From an uncultured Desulfovibrio sp. (GTDB taxonomy: Bacteria > Desulfobacterota > Desulfovibrionia > Desulfovibrionales > Desulfovibrionaceae), in NCBI RefSeq assembly GCF_949282365.1, contig NZ_CASDOY010000041.1, positions 1 to 18,963 of the forward strand: a DNA stretch of 18,963 bases, given 5' to 3'. A program made the translations under genes and the position numbers. The notes under the pieces were generated by a model that had not been told where the DNA came from, did no database searches, and saw only the letters and a program-made list of their open reading frames with translations. Each line of letters begins with the position of its first letter. Position 1 is the stretch's first letter. Positions 14,076 through 18,963 of the stretch are shown here, in pieces.

Positions 14076-15140
14076 ATGCCCGCCCGTTCCGTCCTCATCG
14101 CGGCCCTGCTCTGCCTGGCCTGCCTCCTGCCTGTCCCGGCCGCGGCCGAAAACGGCTACAATCCCGGTTTCCGCACCCTGGGCTTCTGGCAGCAGGAGAG
14201 CGGCATCCGCGTGGATGTCAATGTCTGGTATCCGTCCGTGCGTGCGCCCCGCTCCCTATCCTACGCGCCCTGGACCATCCGCGGCGCGCGCAACGGCAAG
14301 CCGGTGGACGGACGTTTCCCGCTGATCCTGCTCTCGCACCCCTCGTCGGGGACGCGCTTTTCCTTCCACAATACGGCGGCGGCCCTGGCGGCGCGCGGCT
14401 TCGTGGTGGCCGCGCCCACCCATCCCCGCGACTGCATGGAAAACATGGACCATCTTTTCCTCTGGGGCCAGCTCAAGGACCGCGCCCTGGAGCTTTCGGC
14501 CACCATCGACCTGCTGCTGGCCAACAAGGATATCGGGCCCAGCATCGACCCCAGCCGCATCGGCGTGCTGGGTTTCGGCAGCGGAGCCACGGCCGCCCTC
14601 CTGCTGGGCGGCGCCCTGCCCGACTGCTCCGGCTGGGTGGACTACTGCCGCAAGGCCCCTCTGGACGACGCCTACTGCTATGACCAGCCCCGCGCCCGGG
14701 TGGACAGCATGTGCGGCTATTTCCCCCTGGATCCCCGCAGCCTGACGGACCCCCGGATCAAGGCCATCGCCGCCGTGGGCCCCACCTTCGGCATGCTTTT
14801 CAGCCGCCAGGGCCTGGCCGGCCTGCAGCCGCATCTGCTGCTGGTCGGCCTGGGCCATGACGATCTGAGCATCCCCGCCCTGCATGCGGACGCCCTGTAC
14901 GAACGCATGGACAGAAAACCGGCCCGCCTGCTTCTGGAAAAAGCGGACATGTCCCTGCTCATGGCGCCCTGCCCGCCCAGCCTGGCCAACGAGCTGCCCG
15001 AGATGTGCCATGACGAAATGGATCCCCTGCGCCAGCAGCTTTTCGGGCAGCTGACCCGCCGGCTGTCCGCCTTCTTCCTGCAATGGCTGGGCACCCAGAC
15101 CAGCCCGGGGGGCTTCTTCTCCCTCGGCGACGCCGAATGA
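14076..15140 (+). CDS. Secreted alpha/beta-hydrolase-fold protein (dienelactone hydrolase-like), probably catalytically altered
   Basis: This 354-residue protein has a Sec signal peptide (hydrophobic 5-20, cleavage after PAAA at about residue 24). Its fold matches the predicted dienelactone-hydrolase/PAF-acetylhydrolase-like group: an N-terminal strand with VDVNVWYPS (47-55), oxyanion region FPLILLSHPSSG (81-92), and the nucleophile elbow region IGVLGFGSGATA (162-173). The elbow reads G-F-G-S-G rather than G-H-S-x-G, so the usual serine is Gly168 with Ser169 one place on. The C-terminal stretch where the histidine normally sits reads EKADMSLLMAPCP (288-300), with no His. Asp262 or Asp263 could be the acid. 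Cysteines at 120, 184, 191, 201, 213, 299 and 311 suit periplasmic disulfides. GAGG (14068-14071) is upstream. It may be a binding or regulatory protein rather than an enzyme. Confidence 0.78.
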   Translation: MPARSVLIAALLCLACLLPVPAAAENGYNPGFRTLGFWQQESGIRVDVNVWYPSVRAPRSLSYAPWTIRGARNGKPVDGRFPLILLSHPSSGTRFSFHNTAAALAARGFVVAAPTHPRDCMENMDHLFLWGQLKDRALELSATIDLLLANKDIGPSIDPSRIGVLGFGSGATAALLLGGALPDCSGWVDYCRKAPLDDAYCYDQPRARVDSMCGYFPLDPRSLTDPRIKAIAAVGPTFGMLFSRQGLAGLQPHLLLVGLGHDDLSIPALHADALYERMDRKPARLLLEKADMSLLMAPCPPSLANELPEMCHDEMDPLRQQLFGQLTRRLSAFFLQWLGTQTSPGGFFSLGDAE

Positions 15141-15148
15141 GCCCCGGC

Positions 15149-15177
15149 TTGACAAGGCCCGCCCTTCTTCCTAGGAA
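15149..15177 (+). promoter_or_regulatory. Possible promoter before the small secreted protein
   Basis: A perfect TTGACA (15149-15154) is followed 17 bases later by TAGGAA (15172-15177), a poor -10 that lies inside the palindrome TTCCTAGGAA (15168-15177). It lies in the 69-base gap after the hydrolase-like gene. The downstream gene may instead be read from the hydrolase promoter. Confidence 0.3.
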
Positions 15178-15209
15178 GGAACATCATCCCCTGTACCAAG
15201 GATAACGGC

Positions 15210-15803
15210 ATGCGCCATCTCCCGTCCTTGCTGGCCTATCTCCTGCTGGCCCTGGCCGCCCTGGCCTGCGCCTGGCCCACGCTGTACGGCGGGGGCCTTT
15301 TCCGCGCCGCCGCGGACCAGGCCCCCGCGCCTGCCGCAGGCCCCCTGACCGGTCACGCCCTGCCCGAAGGCTGGACAGGCATGCCCGCCGGGGCCCGCTC
15401 CACCTATCTGGGCATCCACGGCGGCACCGTGCCGGTGAGCCTGCTGGTGAGCCGCGACGGCATGTCGCTGGTGTCCTTCGTGGGCCAGACCGGCAATGAC
15501 TTCCTGGAATTGCTGCGCCGCGCCGACGTGCGCCTGCCCTCGCTGCTCAACAGCACCCGGGGCAGCAGCCACGGCGGCAGCATGCTCCTGGCCGGACGCG
15601 CACAGAGCAGCATGCCCGTGCTCTATGTCCTGGGCGACCGGCTGGCCGCCATGTCGCAGGGCATCCAGGGCCTGCAGCCTTTCGGCCTTTCCGACAAGCC
15701 CCTGTCCATCGAGGGGCACATCTCCCTGCCGCAGCGCCGTCTCCCCGCGGCGCAGACCTATCGCCTGCATATCGATCCCCGCTATCTTGAACCGCGCTCC
15801 TGA
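15210..15803 (+). CDS. Secreted or membrane-anchored protein of unknown function
   Basis: I do not recognise this 197-residue protein. It begins with a hydrophobic segment (5-22) that can be a signal peptide or anchor, then an Ala/Pro-rich linker (35-45), and a soluble domain of about 140 residues. That domain contains strand-like stretches (TVPVSLLVS, 73-81; GMSLVSFVG, 84-92; MPVLYVLGD, 134-142) and no conserved cysteines apart from Cys20 near the N-terminus, which does not sit in a clear lipobox. AAGGA (15198-15202) supports the ATG. It follows the hydrolase-like gene by 69 bases on the same strand and may share its envelope role. Base composition is host-like. Confidence 0.7.
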   Translation: MRHLPSLLAYLLLALAALACAWPTLYGGGLFRAAADQAPAPAAGPLTGHALPEGWTGMPAGARSTYLGIHGGTVPVSLLVSRDGMSLVSFVGQTGNDFLELLRRADVRLPSLLNSTRGSSHGGSMLLAGRAQSSMPVLYVLGDRLAAMSQGIQGLQPFGLSDKPLSIEGHISLPQRRLPAAQTYRLHIDPRYLEPRS

Positions 15804-16349
15804 ACGACAGCGCAGCGCGCCGGTCCTGCCTGTCGCCCGACAGCGCCGCCGCGCAGCACCGGGCCAGATCGGACCTGGGCGGACCGGGCGCGCCGGACCG
15901 GATGGGACCGGGTGGGACCGGGACGAGACGGCGGCGGAGGCCCGCACCGCGCACTGCCGCCCTGCCAAAGCGGGCCGCCCGGACTGCCGGGGCGGCTCTG
16001 GCAACTCCTGCGGACAGCGCTGCAGCCGGTCACTGCGCACGGCGCTGCGGGCGGCTTCTGCGGGCGGTCTGCTGCGGGGATCCTGCGGACGGCACCACGG
16101 GTGGCGGCTGCGGGCCGATGCGCCTGTCCGGCTCGCGCGCCGCCGGATGGGGTCCCCGTGCCCTGTGCCGCCATCTGCGGATGGCCCCCGGCCGGGGGGC
16201 CGGCCTGACCGGGACTGCGCCCGCTCGCGGTCGGAACACCGCTCCTGAATGACGTCCCGGGCAGGCGAAGCTTGTCCCATGACCATGCGGCCGATTTATT
16301 GCATTTCGATATCTATTAACTTATATTAGGGCGCAAACAGGAGTTTCCC
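15804..16349. other. 546-bp spacer with GGACCGG-rich stretch
   Basis: Several frames stay open here only because of GC bias; none has a ribosome site or protein-like content. Around 15870-15925 the motif GGACCGG or GGACCTG recurs five times at 10-15 base spacing. The sequences around 15790-15808 and 16235-16253 resemble one another (GCTCCTGAAYGAC in both). The last 60 bases turn AT-rich and hold the promoter of the next gene. Confidence 0.5.
16299..16327 (+). promoter_or_regulatory. Sigma-70-type promoter of the orphan gene at 16350
   Basis: TTGCAT (16299-16304) and TATATT (16322-16327) are exactly 17 bases apart in a sharply AT-rich patch (16293-16328). The start site would be near 16334, leaving a leader of about 16 bases that contains the Shine-Dalgarno sequence. 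Confidence 0.6.
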
Positions 16350-16757
16350 GTGAATATCCGCGAAAAACGCACTTCCATCAGCCAGTTTGCTGCGGCGCTG
16401 CGGCAGCAGCCCCGGCACAGCAGGCGTGACCTGCTGATTGCTGATACGCTGGATTCCCTGTGCCGCCACTGCGACCTCTATGATGCCGCCCGTGTCAGCA
16501 GCAATCCCTTCCATCCCGAACTGCTGCAGGCCGTCCTGGACGACGACCTCTCTCCCGACGCCCTGTTCGCCCTGTTCGAATGCCTGGCGGTACTGGTCCG
16601 GCTGCGCAAGCGCGCCCATCCCGCCGTCCCTCTGGACGAAGCGGAAGAGAACCTGCTCCAGCATTTCGAGAGCAGCGGCCAGTGGTTGCCCGACGATCCC
16701 ACCATGGTCTCGCACTGGTACTGGCATGCCGCGGACTGCGCCACGCAGGACAACTGA
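16350..16757 (+). CDS. Small cytoplasmic protein of unknown function
   Basis: I do not recognise this 135-residue protein. It has no signal peptide or membrane helix, is acidic toward the C-terminus and looks mostly helical (12-40, 53-85, 95-108 by residue pattern). Cysteines at 38, 41, 78 and 130, with C38-x2-C41, could bind a metal but the set is incomplete as a zinc site. The GTG start is chosen because AGGAG (16339-16343) is six bases upstream and a promoter with short leader fits exactly. It is flanked by its own promoter and a perfect terminator, so it is a one-gene unit. Composition is host-like. Confidence 0.75.
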   Translation: MNIREKRTSISQFAAALRQQPRHSRRDLLIADTLDSLCRHCDLYDAARVSSNPFHPELLQAVLDDDLSPDALFALFECLAVLVRLRKRAHPAVPLDEAEENLLQHFESSGQWLPDDPTMVSHWYWHAADCATQDN

Positions 16758-16781
16758 GCCGACCTTCCCGTAACCACAACG

Positions 16782-16817
16782 CGCCCGCCCGGAAGCGATC
16801 CGGGCGGGCGTTTTTTT
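16782..16817 (+). terminator. Rho-independent terminator
   Basis: A perfect 12-pair stem, CGCCCGCCCGGA (16782-16793) with TCCGGGCGGGCG (16799-16810), has an AGCGA loop and seven T residues (16811-16817). It ends the orphan gene transcript 25 bases after its stop. Confidence 0.93.
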
Positions 16818-16922
16818 CAGCTCCGTGGCGGGCCTGCCCCGTACGGCGCGGCCCGCCGGACGATCCGCGCGCCCTGCGCACGCCGGAGCGCGGGCCCTGC
16901 CGTACGCCGGGCCGCAGGCATG

Positions 16923-16949
16923 AAAAAAGCCCGCCGAAGCGGGCTTTTT
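16923..16949 (-). terminator. Rho-independent terminator of the lactate permease gene
   Basis: Stem GCCCGC (16929-16934) with GCGGGC (16939-16944), loop CGAA. On the minus strand it is followed by six T residues (16928-16923), 25 bases after the permease stop. The A-run/T-run symmetry also allows function on the plus strand. Confidence 0.88.
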
Positions 16950-16974
16950 CAGTTGGTTCCAGAGGCGGCGGCCG

Positions 16975-18672
16975 TTACAGCACGCGCCCGATGAGGTAGA
17001 AGCAGACCGTACCGGCCACCAGACAGTAGAGGATGAAGGGCCAGATGGTACGGCGCAGGATGATGCCTTCCTTGCCGATCATGCCCAGCACGGCGCACAC
17101 GGCCACGATGTTGTGGATGCAGATCATGTTGCCGGCAGCGCCGCCCACGCCCTGGGCAGCCACGATGATGTACTTGCCGAGAGCGGGATAGTCCAGCAGC
17201 CCGCCCATATCCCACTGGAAGTTGGCGAAGAGCATGTCGGACACGGTGCAGGAACCGGTGATGAAGGCGCCCAGACCGCCCACGAAAGCGGCCAGCATGG
17301 GCCAGGCGGAACCGGTCACGTCGGAGGCGAACAGGGCCATGGCCATGGGCATGGAGGGCAGGGCCGCGCCGTCGGGACCGGCGGTGTTGACGCCGGAACC
17401 GCGCAGGATGGAGACCAGGGCCACAGCGGCCACCAGGGCGATGGTGGGAGCGGTCATCTTTTCCAGGGCGGTGCCCCAGGCCTGGCGGATCTTTTCACCG
17501 TTCATCCTGTGCAGGCCGATGGTGATGATGGAGACCAGGATGAAGGGGATGGTGCCGGGCAGGTTGAGCAGGGCCAGCTTGGAGGTGACGCCCTGGTACC
17601 CCAGGATGTTGGCCCAGCCCACGCTGAACATGGGATCGGTGACGATGGGCTTCAGATGGAAGGCGGGCACACGGGTCAGCACCAGGAGCAGGCCGCACAG
17701 CACATAGGGCAGCCAGGCCATGGTCTGGCTCATGTGTTCCTTGTATTCGGTGGCGGCGCTGGCTTCGATGGAGCCGGTCCATTCAGCGTCCCAGGCATCC
17801 CTGCGGTCGAAGTCCCACACGCCGTCCTTGGGCACGCAGAAGCCCTTCTGGGTCAGCCACACCAGAGCGCCCAGGCCCAGCAGGCCGCCGACCATGGAGG
17901 GCAGTTCGGGACCCACCAGCCAGGCCAGGATCAGGTAGGGCACCAGGAAGCAGGCGGAAGCCATAAGGCAGAACTTCCAGGCGCGGAAGCCTTCCATCCA
18001 GGACTTGTTCTTGCCGAAGAAGCGGGTCATGAAGCCCAGCATGAAGATGGGCAGGATGATGCCCATGGGGAAATGCATCAGGGTGACGTATTCGCCGATG
18101 GTCTTGTAGGCCATGGCGGGGTCGGAGAAGTTCAGGGCCTGCATGGCCACGCCTTCGATGGATTTGAAGCCCTGAAGCACGGGCGTGCCCACAGCGCCAA
18201 AGGTCACGGGCACGCTGTTGAAGGCCAGACAGATGACGGCGGCGCACAGGGGCGGGAAGCCCAGGCCCAGCAGCAGGGGAGCAGCCAGGGCGGCAGGCGT
18301 GCCGAAACCGGCGGCGCCTTCGATGAAGGCGGCGAACATGAAGCCGATGATGATGGCCTGCAGGCGTTTGTCGGGGCTGATCCGCTTCATGCCGGCCTGG
18401 ATGGTCTCCATGGCGCCGCTGTACTGCATGGTGTAGTAGATCAGCAACGCGCCGAACACGATGATCAGAACGCCCACTGCCGTGATGGTGCCTTCGATGG
18501 AAAGCGCCACCAGACGCATGGGCTCCTGTCCCCAGAAGGCGAAGGCCAGCACCACACCCGCCAGCCAGGCGATGGGCATGGCGCGGGTGGAGGGCCAGCG
18601 CAGGCCGGCCATGAGGATCAGGGCAATCAGGATCGGGATGAAGGCAAGAAATGCCAGAAGACCGATGGACAT
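16975..18672 (-). CDS. lldP: L-lactate permease (LctP family)
   Basis: This 565-residue polytopic protein with about 13-14 helices belongs to the lactate permease family (TC 2.A.14), which imports lactate (and often glycolate) with protons. Family signatures include FIEGAAGFGTPAALAAPLLL (116-135), FNSVPVTFGAVGTPV (151-165), GGLGAFITGSCTVSDMLFAN (465-484) and AAQGVGGAAGNMICIHN (505-521). Length is normal. The frame stays open 33 codons further, but the ATG at 18672 is preceded by AGAGGAGGT on the minus strand and begins with the usual hydrophobic N-terminus. Lactate is the main electron donor of many sulfate reducers, so this is probably a central uptake gene. A sigma-54-like element and a palindrome lie upstream. 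No lactate dehydrogenase gene is within the window. Confidence 0.94.
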   Translation of the reverse strand: MSIGLLAFLAFIPILIALILMAGLRWPSTRAMPIAWLAGVVLAFAFWGQEPMRLVALSIEGTITAVGVLIIVFGALLIYYTMQYSGAMETIQAGMKRISPDKRLQAIIIGFMFAAFIEGAAGFGTPAALAAPLLLGLGFPPLCAAVICLAFNSVPVTFGAVGTPVLQGFKSIEGVAMQALNFSDPAMAYKTIGEYVTLMHFPMGIILPIFMLGFMTRFFGKNKSWMEGFRAWKFCLMASACFLVPYLILAWLVGPELPSMVGGLLGLGALVWLTQKGFCVPKDGVWDFDRRDAWDAEWTGSIEASAATEYKEHMSQTMAWLPYVLCGLLLVLTRVPAFHLKPIVTDPMFSVGWANILGYQGVTSKLALLNLPGTIPFILVSIITIGLHRMNGEKIRQAWGTALEKMTAPTIALVAAVALVSILRGSGVNTAGPDGAALPSMPMAMALFASDVTGSAWPMLAAFVGGLGAFITGSCTVSDMLFANFQWDMGGLLDYPALGKYIIVAAQGVGGAAGNMICIHNIVAVCAVLGMIGKEGIILRRTIWPFILYCLVAGTVCFYLIGRVL

Positions 18673-18713
18673 GAGACCTCCTCTGCAAGTGTCCAGGTTA
18701 ACAGCGTCCCGGC

Positions 18714-18729
18714 CGCATTTTTCGCACCA
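18714..18729 (-). promoter_or_regulatory. Putative sigma-54 promoter of the lactate permease
   Basis: On the minus strand TGG-TGCGAAAAAT-GC reads GG-N10-GC, the invariant -24/-12 spacing (GG at 18728-18727, GC at 18716-18715), with CG after the GG block as in the consensus. The predicted start would be near 18703, about 30 bases before the ATG. The -12 part (ATGC) is imperfect. Confidence 0.4.
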
Positions 18730-18757
18730 CACGCAGCCGTGACATTCCTCAAGCCGA

Positions 18758-18775
18758 CGGCATGTGAACATGCCG
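18758..18775. promoter_or_regulatory. 18-bp palindrome upstream of the lactate permease
   Basis: CGGCATGT (18758-18765) and ACATGCCG (18768-18775) are perfect inverted arms with a two-base spacer. The centre lies about 64 bases upstream of the predicted sigma-54 start, a possible activator site; it could also be an operator. The rest of 18776-18963 is GC-rich with no gene seen. Confidence 0.5.
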
Positions 18776-18963
18776 CATGACGGTCGTGACCTTGCCGTAT
18801 CGCGTGCCTTTTTCCGGCGCTCCCTGCGGGTTCGCCAGGAAAACGGCGCAATGCGGCATTTTCGGACAGAGCAGCGGCCTTCCTCAAAACCGCCCCGTTG
18901 CCGGTCCCTGCCCGGAAATCTTCGCCCTTCGGGCCGCGGCCGGGGCGCCTGCGGCGGCGCCCG

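Noticed and set aside
15902..16252. Small plus-strand frames in the 546-bp spacer
   Set aside because: Several frames are open at once, all Arg/Gly/Ala-rich without ribosome sites, as expected from GC bias.
17113..18780. A plus-strand frame of 555 codons opposite the lactate permease
   Set aside because: It is very Gly/His/Gln-rich with no domain pattern, the mirror of hydrophobic codons in the real permease.

Overview
The window is GC-rich chromosomal DNA with strong Shine-Dalgarno sites (GGAGG/AAGGAG). The gene content fits an anaerobic Desulfovibrio-like bacterium: a large LctP-type lactate permease, an iron-sulfur flavoprotein of the Isf type, a bifunctional sugar phosphomutase and a CrcB fluoride channel. 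The genus is an inference from these genes and general sequence style; no marker gene proves it. I found no tRNA, rRNA, CRISPR array or intact insertion sequence.

Layout from left to right. At 232-2408 (+) lie a B3/B4 tRNA-binding-domain protein and a phosphomannomutase/phosphoglucomutase. A 387-bp gap (2409-2795) carries two long hairpins in inverted orientation, which look like two copies of one element. At 2796-3665 (+) is an EamA/DMT transporter, followed 15 bp later by a visibly AT-rich foreign gene (3681-4523). That gene encodes a phospholipase-D-type nuclease half fused to a domain resembling SRA/YDG modified-base readers. It is the best candidate for a little-described system, a single-protein modification-dependent restriction factor. 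An iron-sulfur flavoprotein gene follows (4712-5335, +), then a convergent crcB (5832-6218, -), then a divergent 6-TM potassium channel (6684-7385, +).

From 13941 down to 7762 (-) runs a compact operon: a DedA membrane protein, an HlyD-type membrane-fusion protein, a double-ABC ATPase and two ABC-2 permeases. The last four match the E. coli YbhG-YbhF-YbhS-YbhR layout of a drug or solute exporter. Translational coupling (TGATG overlaps) joins hlyD to the ATPase and the first permease to the second.

From 14076 (+) come a secreted alpha/beta-hydrolase-like protein that seems to lack its catalytic serine and histidine, a small secreted protein of unknown function (15210-15803), a 546-bp gap without a credible gene, and a small orphan cytoplasmic protein (16350-16757) with a good sigma-70-like promoter and a perfect terminator. 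The right end (16975-18672, -) is the lactate permease. Its upstream region carries a sigma-54-like GG-N10-GC element and an 18-bp palindrome.

How the genes work together: only the five-gene minus-strand operon is a clear functional unit (envelope export). The other genes are housekeeping or transport functions in short transcription units separated by GC-rich spacers. The AT-rich PLD gene and the inverted hairpin pair mark the EamA neighbourhood (2.4-4.7 kb) as the accessory spot.
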